From Chitinophaga tropicalis (GTDB lineage Bacteria; Bacteroidota; Bacteroidia; Chitinophagales; Chitinophagaceae), in contig NZ_WRXN01000004.1 in assembly GCF_009758205.1 (NCBI RefSeq), positions 248,001-312,000 on the forward strand: a DNA stretch of 64,000 bases, in the 5' to 3' direction. Positions 54,115-62,272 of the stretch are shown here, piece after piece. A program made the position numbers and the translations under genes. The notes below the pieces were generated by a model. The model saw nothing but the letters and a program-made list of their open reading frames with translations, searched no databases and was not told the origin of the DNA. Within the stretch, counting starts at the first letter, position 1. Each line of letters starts with the position of its first letter.

Positions 54115-56334
54115 TTATTTTTTTTCTATCAGCCTTCTGTAGTAACCCTGTACAGCTTTCACTTCTGACCAGGTAACCGCATCACCCAGCCGGGCTTTTA
54201 TGGGAGTAGAAGCTGTAATTCCCAGTTCTTTTATGTGTGGCAGGATCAGGGCGATCTTTTCAGGCGACATAAAACGTTCTATTTCAAGTTCACCCAAGCC
54301 TATACATTCTGCCAGGTGGCTTTCAATAGTGCTTATTGCCAGTTTACGTTCCTGGGATATTTCCAGCAGTGTTTTCCCTGCCAGGAAGAGCTCCAGACTA
54401 TCCCTCCTGCTGCCGCCAGCTTCACGGCTTTTTTTTGCGGCCTTTTCCTGCTGTTCCTTTTCTTTTTCACGGGCGGCATTCCTGATGGCTTCATAATCAG
54501 GGAGGCCGTCATTGAATTTCACTTCTCCGTAGCTGGCATTCAGGAAAATCATCAGCTGGTTCCAGAAGAAATCTTCCAGGTCGTTAAGCTGGGTCACGTA
54601 TTTCTTTATCTTGGGAACATCCTTTACAATATCTGTTTCCCGTTTTATGGGCTGGATAAATCCTTCATAGAGATCCTGCGTGAAATAGGCTACAGCTTTG
54701 CTGACGCGTTCTTTCAGCGCGACAGTATTCCCGGTTTGCAGTACTTCCTGCAATAAAGGGTCCAGCTGCTGGCGGAATTTCAGACCTACCTGGTGCAACT
54801 GGGCAGCGCGTTGCTGGAGGGTGCGGCTGAGGGTGACAGCGCTTTCCATACCTGCCATTTTCTTATCGCGCAGCCAGGAGGCATGCAGATGTAGTTCTGA
54901 GAGGACCTTTTCAGCGCCAAAGAGTCTGAGCAGCTGTGATGCCCAGAAAACAAGCTTCTCCCCTTCCAGTAATTGTTCCAGCTCTTCTTCCCGGTGATAG
55001 CGGGTAGAGAAATCCAGGATCTGCTGATCTGTACGGATGGCGCCGGGATGAATGCGGGAGTGAAGTACCAGTCCTTCCAGAGAGGTACAACGGCTCAGTG
55101 CCACATATACCTGCCCGGGAGCAAAGGCATTGCCGGCATCGATAATGGCCTTTTCAAAAGTGAGACCCTGGCTTTTATGAATGGTGATGGCCCATGCCAG
55201 GCGAATGGGGTATTGAGTAAAGCTGCCCAGCTCTTCTTCATCTACCTTACCTTCTGCCTTGTTCCAGGTATAGCGGATATTACGCCAGGTCTCTTTTTCA
55301 AGTACCAGCGTTTCTTCACTGCCTGCGAGCGTCACTACTATTTTGTCAGTATCGATGATATTCTTTACAGTAGCCAGCTTACCGTTGAAATAGCGGCGGG
55401 GCTCTGCGAGGTCGTTCTTGATGAACATTACCTGTGCGCCGGGTTTGATGCACAGCTCCATATCTGTAGGCAGGGCTTTGTCGCTGAATTCACCTTTGAT
55501 CTCGCCCGCAAAGCGATGGAGATTTCCCGGCATGGCGGCAAGACGGGCGTTGTTGATCTCGTCTGCACGGCGGTTGTGAGTAGTGAGTACAATGTACTGT
55601 TCCCCATCTCCGGTGAAATGCGGCAGATAGCGCTGGTTCAGGGTTTCAAGGTCATCCCAGTCCAACGTGCTGTTGCGGACAGCGTTGAGCAGATGGATGA
55701 AGGAGGCCTCATTCTGCCTGTATATTTTGTTCAACTCTATGAATAAAGGGGGCGCCTGCTGTATCACTTTGGCGTGAAAGAAAAATACACTTTCGTAATG
55801 TTCTTTTAACAGCAGCCACTGCTCGTCAGGCATAACGGGAGGCAGCTGGAAAAGGTCGCCTATATAAAGTACCTGTACACCTCCAAAGGGCAGTGATGGC
55901 TCGTTGCGGAAGTGACGGAGAATAGCATCTATAGCATCCAGCGTATCTGCGCGTACCATACTCACCTCATCAATAATGAGCAGGTCCATTTCACGCAGCA
56001 GTTCTTTTTTCTCGTAGTTGAAGCGAATGTTACGGAACAGCGCATGAGAATCTGTTACATCTTTACTGGCTCCAAAGAGATTAATGCCTGCCGGTACATA
56101 TGGCCCGAAAGGCAGCTGGAAAAAAGAGTGCATGGTTACTCCGCCGGCATTGATAGCTGCTACACCTGTAGGTGCAACCACGACTGTTTTTTTGGAAGTA
56201 TGCTCGCGTATGTATTTCAGGAATGTAGTTTTTCCTGTACCGGCTTTACCGGTCAGGAAAATATGGCGGTTGGTATTGTTGATATAGTCTGCCGCCAGAT
56301 GAAACATCGTATTTGTAGTATCCGGTTGTGGCAT
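54115..56334 (-). CDS. Pif1/RecD-like DNA helicase with C-terminal helix-turn-helix
   Basis: 739 residues from the ATG at 56334, which puts Walker A (GKAGTGKT) at 29-36; an earlier ATG at 56421 overlaps the next gene and adds 29 odd residues. Walker B/DEAD-like is LLIIDEVSMV; motif V/VI are AITIHKSQGLTFEKA and VYVALSRCTSLEG, typical of the Pif1/RecD2 SF1B branch. A C-terminal helix-turn-helix (LAGKTLLEISQERKLAISTIESHL) resembles HTH_40 of RecQ-like proteins. It should unwind DNA 5' to 3' in repair or replication restart. Near-identical architecture is common in Bacteroidota, so it is probably housekeeping. Confidence 0.92.
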   Translation of the reverse strand: MPQPDTTNTMFHLAADYINNTNRHIFLTGKAGTGKTTFLKYIREHTSKKTVVVAPTGVAAINAGGVTMHSFFQLPFGPYVPAGINLFGASKDVTDSHALFRNIRFNYEKKELLREMDLLIIDEVSMVRADTLDAIDAILRHFRNEPSLPFGGVQVLYIGDLFQLPPVMPDEQWLLLKEHYESVFFFHAKVIQQAPPLFIELNKIYRQNEASFIHLLNAVRNSTLDWDDLETLNQRYLPHFTGDGEQYIVLTTHNRRADEINNARLAAMPGNLHRFAGEIKGEFSDKALPTDMELCIKPGAQVMFIKNDLAEPRRYFNGKLATVKNIIDTDKIVVTLAGSEETLVLEKETWRNIRYTWNKAEGKVDEEELGSFTQYPIRLAWAITIHKSQGLTFEKAIIDAGNAFAPGQVYVALSRCTSLEGLVLHSRIHPGAIRTDQQILDFSTRYHREEELEQLLEGEKLVFWASQLLRLFGAEKVLSELHLHASWLRDKKMAGMESAVTLSRTLQQRAAQLHQVGLKFRQQLDPLLQEVLQTGNTVALKERVSKAVAYFTQDLYEGFIQPIKRETDIVKDVPKIKKYVTQLNDLEDFFWNQLMIFLNASYGEVKFNDGLPDYEAIRNAAREKEKEQQEKAAKKSREAGGSRRDSLELFLAGKTLLEISQERKLAISTIESHLAECIGLGELEIERFMSPEKIALILPHIKELGITASTPIKARLGDAVTWSEVKAVQGYYRRLIEKK

Positions 56335-56393
56335 CTGTGAAAAGTAAAGTTGTGAATAAGAAAAACAAGCGGCAAAATTAAGGAAAAAAACTC

Positions 56394-57287
56394 TTACTGC
56401 CGGCTTACAGTAACTTTCCATTCAGGCCCGCTTTCCACTTTATGCCGGGCAGAGAAATTGCCCATATTGACTGCAAAAGAAAGGTTCAGTAAGCTGTTCA
56501 GGTATGCCAGCTCTTTACCTTCGGGTACTGCAGAGAAAGTAGTTACATAAGGCATGCTGCCTTTATAAATCTGCTGCTTCCCTTTATAGATAGTAATGCT
56601 GATCTTCTCTCCTTCTTTCAGCTGTAAGCGGCTGAATGTGGCGGCGTCTATATTTGTCCAGATATTGCCGTACTGGATATCCAGCACCGGGATATTGCCC
56701 TGCAGAATGCCATTCTCAAATACCGGTTGCTGGAAAGGAATGTTAACTACGGTATCCGGCAACCGCGGGCCTACTTCTTCAAAGGTGATTACTCCGGCTA
56801 CCAGCCGTGCGGCGGTATAGGCATAGACATCCCTGCCGTGAAAGGTATAGGAAGCACCGGAGTTCTTACGGCGGTTCACAGCTTCATTGATCTCCCTGAT
56901 CTCTGCAATGCCCAGTTGTTTTGCAACAAGTGTAAGGGTACCATTGTCTGGTGTTACAAAGTAATGCCCGCTCTTTGTTTTGAGTACTACTGACTTACGG
57001 GAAGAACCTACTCCGGGATCTACAACGGATACGAATACAGTACCTTCCGGCCAGTAAGGGGCTGTTTGCCGGAGACGGTATGCTGCTTCCCAGATGTTGT
57101 AAGCGGGTATCTCGTGTGTGAGATCGAACATTGGTATTTTGGGAGATACGGTAAAGGCAACGCCTTTCATCTCGGCTACTGCGCCGTCTTTTAAGCCGAA
57201 GTCTGTTTGGAATACCAGCGCGTGTTGCTGGGCGTATCCTGTAAAGAGAGTAAATAGCAAACAATGGAATATGAGGATGTGTTTCAT
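56394..57287 (-). CDS. Exported DUF62-family SAM hydrolase/adenosyltransferase-like protein
   Basis: 297 residues. N-terminal signal peptide (MKHILIFHCLLFTLFTGYAQQ) precedes a complete DUF62 fold: FQTDFGLKDGAVAEMKG, SVVDPGVGSSRK, FVTPDNGTLTLV and FHGRDVYAYTAARL. The family (fluorinase, chlorinase, SAM hydroxide adenosyltransferase) cleaves S-adenosylmethionine with halide or hydroxide, and the Asp and Asn positions of the SAM site are present. What is odd is the export signal, since SAM is cytoplasmic. It could act on an exported nucleoside, or the peptide may be an anchor. It ends 59 bases before the helicase start. Confidence 0.85.
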   Translation of the reverse strand: MKHILIFHCLLFTLFTGYAQQHALVFQTDFGLKDGAVAEMKGVAFTVSPKIPMFDLTHEIPAYNIWEAAYRLRQTAPYWPEGTVFVSVVDPGVGSSRKSVVLKTKSGHYFVTPDNGTLTLVAKQLGIAEIREINEAVNRRKNSGASYTFHGRDVYAYTAARLVAGVITFEEVGPRLPDTVVNIPFQQPVFENGILQGNIPVLDIQYGNIWTNIDAATFSRLQLKEGEKISITIYKGKQQIYKGSMPYVTTFSAVPEGKELAYLNSLLNLSFAVNMGNFSARHKVESGPEWKVTVSRQ

Positions 57288-57353
57288 AATGGGAAATTAG
57301 GATTTACTATTGAATTGTAAAAATGATGTGGTTTCCTTTTGAGGGATGGGGAA

Positions 57354-57425
57354 GGGAATTGCTCAAAAAAGTTTGAGAACGGTTTCTGAGAAAGGGCTTT
57401 GAGAAAGGATTTTTTGCGTTTCAAG
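57354..57425. repeat. Dispersed repeat, copy 5
   Basis: GGGAATTGCTCAAAAAA (57354-57370), then GTTTGAGAACGGTTTCTGAG, CTTTGAGAAAGGATTTTTTGCG: the lead-in and tail of the composite repeat with a degenerate middle. It sits 66 bases upstream of the exported DUF62 gene. Confidence 0.65.
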
Positions 57426-57455
57426 CGATTTAAACGGATTTTAAGCGATCTTTAA

Positions 57456-57639
57456 TCTACCTCTCAATTCCATGGCACACCTTTAGTAGTTACATCGACA
57501 GCCCAGGTGGCACAACAACAACAATTCTACAATGTAGATTCTGCAGCATTGAAAGACCTGATACAGCTGCAGGCACAATTGGCAAATGATAAATACACAC
57601 TTGTTACTGCGCAGCGGAACCTTTACCAGGTATTATGAA
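57456..57639 (+). pseudogene. Fragment resembling the C-terminus of a TolC-type efflux protein
   Basis: A frame open from about 57456 encodes a stretch with AQVAQQQQFYNVDSAALKDL, then [20 protein letters not shown] and LYQVL before a TGA at about 57637. The Q...D.L.LQ.QLA.....LV.AQ..L pattern is that of the last helices of TolC-family outer-membrane efflux proteins. No start or upstream body exists. It runs straight into a MacB fragment in another frame, so a deletion probably joined the two. Confidence 0.4.
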
Positions 57640-57957
57640 CATCATGTATGTTTCTGTTACAGAGCGGACGAAGGAAATAGGGTTGCGTATGTCTATAGGA
57701 GCGCGGGGTATTGATATTCTTATGCAGTTCCTTATTGAAGCTATTCTGATCAGTATTACGGGAGGGATTATAGGAGTGTGCCGGGGGTTACTTCGGCTAA
57801 GCTGATCACGTTCTTTCTTTCGTGGCCTACGCTGGTATCAGAGTCTTCTATTGTGCTGTCTTTTATGGTTTGTGCCCTTACCGGGGTTTTCTTTGGTTAT
57901 TACCCGGCGCAGAAAGCCTCCCGGCTGGATCCGATAGAAGCGTTGAGGTACGAATAG
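57635..57957 (+). pseudogene. Decayed MacB/FtsX-type ABC permease, C-terminal remnant
   Basis: The first frame (57635-57805) reads [20 protein letters not shown] then [20 protein letters not shown], the conserved start of the MacB/LolE permease C-terminal FtsX domain. After TGGIIGV the frame shifts near 57778-57790 and continues in another frame as [34 protein letters not shown] and stops at TAG (57955-57957). About 105 residues of an expected 400 or more remain, so it cannot make a transporter. Confidence 0.8.
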
Positions 57958-57960
57958 ATT

Positions 57961-58124
57961 ATTTGCAAAAAAGCTTTCGCCGTAGGCGAGGGCACTGAAA
58001 AAGTAGTTTTCTTTAAAGAAATATTCGGGTAGGGGGTGGAGAATATTTTCGAATAGACGATTCTCAGAGCCTACGTAAGGACTTTTTCAGTGCCCTCGCC
58101 TACGGCGAAAGCTTTTTTGCAAAT
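57961..58124. repeat. 44-bp perfect inverted repeat with 76-base spacer
   Basis: Arms 57961-58004 and 58081-58124 are exact reverse complements (left arm begins ATTTGCAAAAAAGC, ends CTGAAAAAGT). Each arm contains its own small stem (TCGCC GTA GGCGA). It starts 4 bases after the efflux relic and ends 44 bases before the arabinofuranosidase stop, so it might also serve as a terminator. Confidence 0.95.
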
Positions 58125-58167
58125 GTTTGTTTGGGTCTACGGCCGGCTAAAAATTAACCTGGCAGAC

Positions 58168-60129
58168 TTATTTATATGGTATTACTATTACGTTCAGTGA
58201 ATTGGCGGCCAGTTCTACATTCACTCCATTCTTCTCTGCTTTGAGCTGACGTTCTACCGGTTTCACTACTCCGGGTTGTTCTAATGTGTTGTAATCTGTC
58301 TTATTTGCGGATGTGAGCACCTGTTGCACTGGTGTTCCTTTTGCCGGGGCGCCGCCCTGTAAAGCTACTTTATAGTTCAGCGGCTTATCTGAGGCGTTAA
58401 CTATTTTCAGCAACAGCCTGTGGGTGTTCTGATCTATAGTAGCGCTGGCGTATACGTTGTCCTGCCCGGTAAGAACGGTATTGTTCATTGTTACCGGTAC
58501 TGTATGTGTACCCAGGTTATTGGCAAAGAGTTTCTGAACATAGTAGTTAGGTGTACCTACGGCGCGCAGGTTGTCAAACCAGATGAGGTCAGGGCGCCAT
58601 TGCCAGGCATCTACGTGGGCCAGCAGGGGTGCGTAGGAAGCCATATGTACTATATCTGCATTTCGCTCCAGGCCGGTCATAAATGCTGCTTCTGCCAGTG
58701 CGCTTCCCCAGGTGTTGCGTGTTTCTGCTCCATCTATTTCTTTATCTCTTACGTGTGCGGCATATTCCCCGGCAAAGATCTTAGGGCCTTTACGGTCATA
58801 GTTATCATAGCGGGCGGCATTTTTCAGGAACCATTCCGGCCCCATGTAATAGTGTTCATCTATCAGATCGGCACGGGAGTTCTTCAGTTTTGACCAGAGG
58901 TAGTTAAAGCGGTCGCCAGATTCGGAGGGGCCGGAGGTAGATACCAGTTTGATCTCCGGGTGTTTTTCTTTCAGCACTTTCTCAAAACGCTGGTAGCGGG
59001 CAATGTACTGGCTATCCCACTGTTCGTTACCAACTCCCATCATGCGCAGGTTGAAAGGCGTTGGATGTCCCATTTCTGCGCGGAGCTTTCCCCATTTGGT
59101 GGCGGCATCTCCGTTGGCAAATTCTATGAGGTCGAGGGCGTCCTGGATGTAAGTCTCCACGTCATCATCGTCTGCCAATTCGCCGGTATTATACTGGCAT
59201 GCCATACCGCAGTTGAGGATGGGCAGCGGCTGGGCTCCCAGATCTTCAGAGAGGAGGAAATACTCATAGAATCCCAGTCCGTAGCTCTGGTAGTAATCGC
59301 CCGGAGCGCGGTGAGCAAATTCTGTATTCCAGCGGTTCACGATGAGGGTCCTGTCTTCTATTTTACCTACTGTTTTTTTCCATTGGTAGCGGTTAGCCAG
59401 GTCACGGCCTTCTACAATACAACCGCCGGGGAAGCGTACAAAGCCGGGGTGCAGATCTGCCAGGAGCTGTACCAGGTCTTTTCTTAAACCGCCGGGGCGT
59501 TGTTTCCAGGTATCTTCAGGGAAGAGTGATACCATATCAATATCCAGTGCGCCGTTTCCGGAAAAGACAAGCTGTAAGCTGCCTTTGGCAACGGTACGGT
59601 CTGCTTTAAGGGATACGGTATAGCGCTGCCAGTCTTTACCTGCAGCGGGGATGGCGGCTTCGCCTATAGGCTGACCTTTGTCGTCCAGAAGGACCACTTT
59701 ACCGGAAAGGCTGCCTTCTTTGGCTTTGGCGAGGTATGAGAACTGGTATGCAGCTTCCTGTTGTAAGCCTATCCCCCGGAAGCCTTCATTTGCCAGTCCG
59801 TAAACGCCGTTCACGCTGATGCTGGCATACCTGGGATTAGCTGCATTTTCCGGACCACGGTTGACTATCAATACGTTACCTTTCCCTTCTTTCTTTACTT
59901 CTTTCCATCCCATGAGGGGTTTTTCAAACTCGAATGACCGGTTCTTGACCAGTTCTGCATAGATACCTCCATCAGCAGAAAAGTTAATGTCTTCAAAAAA
60001 GATCCCCCACATGGTAGGCTGTACAGGCGCCTGTGGTGTGTTCACCTTTACGGTGATGGTCTGTGCAAGGGAAACGGTACCTGCTGACAGCAGGAAAAAT
60101 GCTGTGGCAAATGTCTTTATCACTTTCAT
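58168..60129 (-). CDS. Exported GH51 alpha-L-arabinofuranosidase
   Basis: 653 residues with a signal peptide (cleavage near VSLAQ). Core TIM barrel: MWGIFFEDINFSADGGIYAEL at the N-terminus, a CBM4/9-like insert (about 100-210), acid/base Glu369 in GVGNEQWDSQ and nucleophile Glu455 in FAGEYAAH, then a C-terminal beta-sandwich. It removes terminal arabinofuranose from arabinan, arabinogalactan or arabinoxylan in the periplasm. It fits the SusC/SusD pair 2-4 kb away but is not in one operon with it. Confidence 0.93.
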   Translation of the reverse strand: MKVIKTFATAFFLLSAGTVSLAQTITVKVNTPQAPVQPTMWGIFFEDINFSADGGIYAELVKNRSFEFEKPLMGWKEVKKEGKGNVLIVNRGPENAANPRYASISVNGVYGLANEGFRGIGLQQEAAYQFSYLAKAKEGSLSGKVVLLDDKGQPIGEAAIPAAGKDWQRYTVSLKADRTVAKGSLQLVFSGNGALDIDMVSLFPEDTWKQRPGGLRKDLVQLLADLHPGFVRFPGGCIVEGRDLANRYQWKKTVGKIEDRTLIVNRWNTEFAHRAPGDYYQSYGLGFYEYFLLSEDLGAQPLPILNCGMACQYNTGELADDDDVETYIQDALDLIEFANGDAATKWGKLRAEMGHPTPFNLRMMGVGNEQWDSQYIARYQRFEKVLKEKHPEIKLVSTSGPSESGDRFNYLWSKLKNSRADLIDEHYYMGPEWFLKNAARYDNYDRKGPKIFAGEYAAHVRDKEIDGAETRNTWGSALAEAAFMTGLERNADIVHMASYAPLLAHVDAWQWRPDLIWFDNLRAVGTPNYYVQKLFANNLGTHTVPVTMNNTVLTGQDNVYASATIDQNTHRLLLKIVNASDKPLNYKVALQGGAPAKGTPVQQVLTSANKTDYNTLEQPGVVKPVERQLKAEKNGVNVELAANSLNVIVIPYK

Positions 60130-60512
60130 AACGAGAGATTATTCCAGCGGTAAGATACATTCAAAATATAATATACAAAAGAACTTCAGGCACTTTTTGT
60201 GTATGATTGACATTTATAATTATATCATATGGTTATTGGAGTGCCATGAATTGTGAAAACGTATACCCGGTATTGTTACTTCCTATCCACAGGTAAAAGT
60301 CTGTGCTGTTTACTGTTTTCAGTAAAGTTTAATTGGCGGGGAAAAAACTACTCACAAAAGGAAAGTATGCTATTATTTGAAAATCAATCAATTAAAGAAT
60401 AATAAAATCACTTTAACATTTTGTTAGAGGAATCTCGCAGGGTTTTGGTTACATGTAGTCCAACCATCATTTATTGAATCTTTATTTATTTAACCATTTA
60501 AATTGAAAAACC
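60130..60512. other. Divergent intergenic region, GH51 / heptad-repeat protein
   Basis: 383 A/T-rich bases. A 7-bp stem TTTACTG/CAGTAAA lies at 60309-60326. No TAnnTTTG box fits exactly for either gene, and no coding sequence or RNA gene is recognised. Confidence 0.5.
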
Positions 60513-61004
60513 ATGAAGAAGCAATTATTGAGTTTTGGCCTCATGGCTGGCCTGGGAGTTTTTGCATTTACAAACACTAACGCAGCAAACATTACTTCCA
60601 AAGACACTGCCAGCTTTGCTTTAGACACTGCAGCATTCAAGTCCGATACTGCAGCATTCTCAGCAGATACAGCATTGTTTGCTTTAGACACCGCGGCATT
60701 TAAGTCTGATACAGCGTTTGCTTCAGACACCGCAGCGTTCAAGGCTGATACTGCCTCATTTGCTTTAGACACTGCCAGCTTTAAAAAAGATTCATCTTTC
60801 TTTAAAGACACTGCCAGCTTCGTATTTAAAGCTGATACAGCAACATCTGTAAAAGCGGATACAGCAGCAGCTTTACGTGCAGATACAGCGGCTTTTAAAA
60901 GAGATACCGCTACTGTATTGCTGAATAGTAAAGATACTACTACTAAGCCACCGGCAGATACTACTGCTCCTAAGAAAATAGCAGGGACAGGTAAAAAGAA
61001 ATAA
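60513..61004 (+). CDS. Secreted low-complexity heptad-repeat protein
   Basis: 163 residues, no family recognised. A signal peptide (MKKQLLSFGLMAGLGVFAFT, cleavage near TNA) is followed by about 14 units of the type DTAAFKx, mostly 7 residues: DTASFAL (31-37), DTAAFKS, DTAAFSA, DTALFAL, DTAAFKS, then units of 6 to 9 residues, ending in a Pro/Lys-rich tail (PPADTTAPKK to GTGKKK). Asp-Thr opens nearly every unit, and aromatic Phe recurs at position 5. The period is too regular for disorder alone and could form a beta-solenoid, a coiled coil, or a polymer-binding or glycosylated surface protein. A strong terminator follows, supporting expression. The antisense open frame is a by-product of the repeat. 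Confidence 0.8.
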   Translation: MKKQLLSFGLMAGLGVFAFTNTNAANITSKDTASFALDTAAFKSDTAAFSADTALFALDTAAFKSDTAFASDTAAFKADTASFALDTASFKKDSSFFKDTASFVFKADTATSVKADTAAALRADTAAFKRDTATVLLNSKDTTTKPPADTTAPKKIAGTGKKK

Positions 61005-61026
61005 TTCTTTTATTCTCTGCTTAAAG

Positions 61027-61058
61027 AAACGGCCCGCCTTTATAAGGCGGGCCGTTTT
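61027..61058 (+). terminator. Strong terminator after the heptad-repeat gene
   Basis: A 12-bp perfect stem, AAACGGCCCGCC / GGCGGGCCGTTT, loop TTTATAA, ending in TTTT. It lies between convergent genes and may also serve the outer-membrane protein. Confidence 0.88.
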
Positions 61059-61079
61059 AGTTTAGATTTTTCTGATGTA

Positions 61080-61150
61080 AAAACGCTCTCAACAAAAAAG
61101 GGAATTTGAGAGATTTTTTTCGTGCTATGCGCGGCTGATTCTTTTTGAAT
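61080..61150. repeat. Dispersed repeat, degenerate copy 6
   Basis: AAAACGCTCTCAACAAAAAAGG, TTGAGAGATTTTTTTCGTGC and TATGCGCGGCTGATTCTTTTTGA match the tail blocks of the copies at 38.9 and 49.4 kb, without a GCCTTCGGC hairpin. Confidence 0.55.
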
Positions 61151-61157
61151 AAACCGC

Positions 61158-61685
61158 TTAGAAGTTATAACCTGCTTTCAGGCCAACAAAGCTGAGGCTT
61201 TCACCACCTTTATTCCAGACTTCATATTTTGCCTGTACGTCCAGTCCGAGGAAACGGATACCCAAACCAGGAGAAAAAGCGAACCCGGTACCATCATAGT
61301 TATCATTACCTACAAAAGTAACCGGACCGCCTTCCACTTTCACGTATAACAGCGGGAAGGGGAATTTGTATTTCACACCTACTTTTACTGGCAACGCTTT
61401 CAGGGCTTCTACTTTCATTTCTTCAGTAGTACCTTCAGCAAGTGTTTTGCCGGGGAAATACATGAAACCTGCTGAACCGGTAACGCCCAGTCCTGCAATC
61501 AGTTTAATATCAGCATTAAGACCACCGCCAAAGCCGGTCTTGTGCGTATCCTTAAAATCACCTACCGGAGAACCGACTTCAACATAGGGGCCGATGCTGA
61601 ATCTTTTTAATTGAGCCTGGGCAAAGTTGCTGATTGAACACAAGCCAACAGCCAGCAGGCATGTGGTGTAAACGGTTTTTAACAT
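61158..61685 (-). CDS. Outer-membrane beta-barrel protein
   Basis: 175 residues. The signal peptide ends near NFAQAQ, followed by alternating hydrophobic strands with aromatic girdles (FSIGPYVEVGSPVGDF, GLGVTGSAGFMYFPG, VKVGVKYKFPFPLLYVKVEGGP, GIRFLGLDVQAKYEVW) ending in GLKAGYNF, a typical C-terminal Phe. It fits the small OMP_b-brl family. Function, such as a pore or structural role, cannot be read. A -7 box lies 23-30 bases upstream. Confidence 0.82.
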   Translation of the reverse strand: MLKTVYTTCLLAVGLCSISNFAQAQLKRFSIGPYVEVGSPVGDFKDTHKTGFGGGLNADIKLIAGLGVTGSAGFMYFPGKTLAEGTTEEMKVEALKALPVKVGVKYKFPFPLLYVKVEGGPVTFVGNDNYDGTGFAFSPGLGIRFLGLDVQAKYEVWNKGGESLSFVGLKAGYNF

Positions 61686-61707
61686 AGAGGATATTTTAAA
61701 ATTCTCA

Positions 61708-61715
61708 CAAATGTA
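61708..61715 (-). promoter_or_regulatory. Candidate -7 box for the beta-barrel gene (TACATTTG)
   Basis: Minus-strand TACATTTG fits TAnnTTTG, 23 bases upstream of the ATG. No convincing -33 partner. Confidence 0.45.
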
Positions 61716-61810
61716 AGTAATTCATATAAAATAAGACACAGGGAAAACAGGGGTGTAATTTTTTTTGCATGAAGGGGACAAATCAGACCTGCAACCGGCC
61801 TAAAACGACA

Positions 61811-62194
61811 TTATTGGGGACGCACTTTAAATACAGTGTCCATAACTGGTTCTGCTGCGGGAGTGTTTTTTGCCTTAACAGAGTCTGTCATGGCAGATCC
61901 GGTGCCGGGAGCGCCTTTTACAGGGGTTTCCGGCGGGGCAGCGTTAGGCTCGCCTGTTGGTAGTCCCATTTTAGCCAGGTCTTTCCTGGTTTTCTTGTCA
62001 AAAAGATACTGAGGATGCTTCTCTTTACGCAGGCCGTCTTCAAAACGGTATTCTGCACCCATGCGAAGAGGTTTCTGAGGATACCCTTTATCAGATGAAC
62101 ATCCGGTTCCTATAGCAACGATACCTGCCAACATGCAGAGGTTAGTTAGCATGCTGGCAGGTAGTTGCAAATTTTTCCAGGTTGGGTCTGGCAT
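61811..62194 (-). CDS. Small putative lipoprotein
   Basis: 127 residues from the ATG at 62194; a longer frame needs TTG, and an ATG at 62152 would also leave a signal segment. The hydrophobic stretch MLTNLCMLAGIVAIGTGCSS ends in a lipobox-like GTGC. The mature part is charged (RMGAEYRFEDGLRKEKHPQY, KKTRKDLAKM) and then Pro/Ala/Thr-rich. No family is recognised. It lies between the barrel gene and susD in its own unit. Confidence 0.6.
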   Translation of the reverse strand: MPDPTWKNLQLPASMLTNLCMLAGIVAIGTGCSSDKGYPQKPLRMGAEYRFEDGLRKEKHPQYLFDKKTRKDLAKMGLPTGEPNAAPPETPVKGAPGTGSAMTDSVKAKNTPAAEPVMDTVFKVRPQ

Positions 62195-62272
62195 GTTGCC
62201 TGGGTTTACTGTCCATGTTTTATAACGTTGAGTAAGAGGCAATTATTATACCAGAATGTTATGTAGTGAGGA

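Noticed and set aside
60482..60811. Minus-strand open frame with repeated ALNAAVSKAN-type text
   Set aside because: It is the antisense image of the heptad-repeat gene, lacks a signal peptide, and the sense gene has a signal peptide and terminator.
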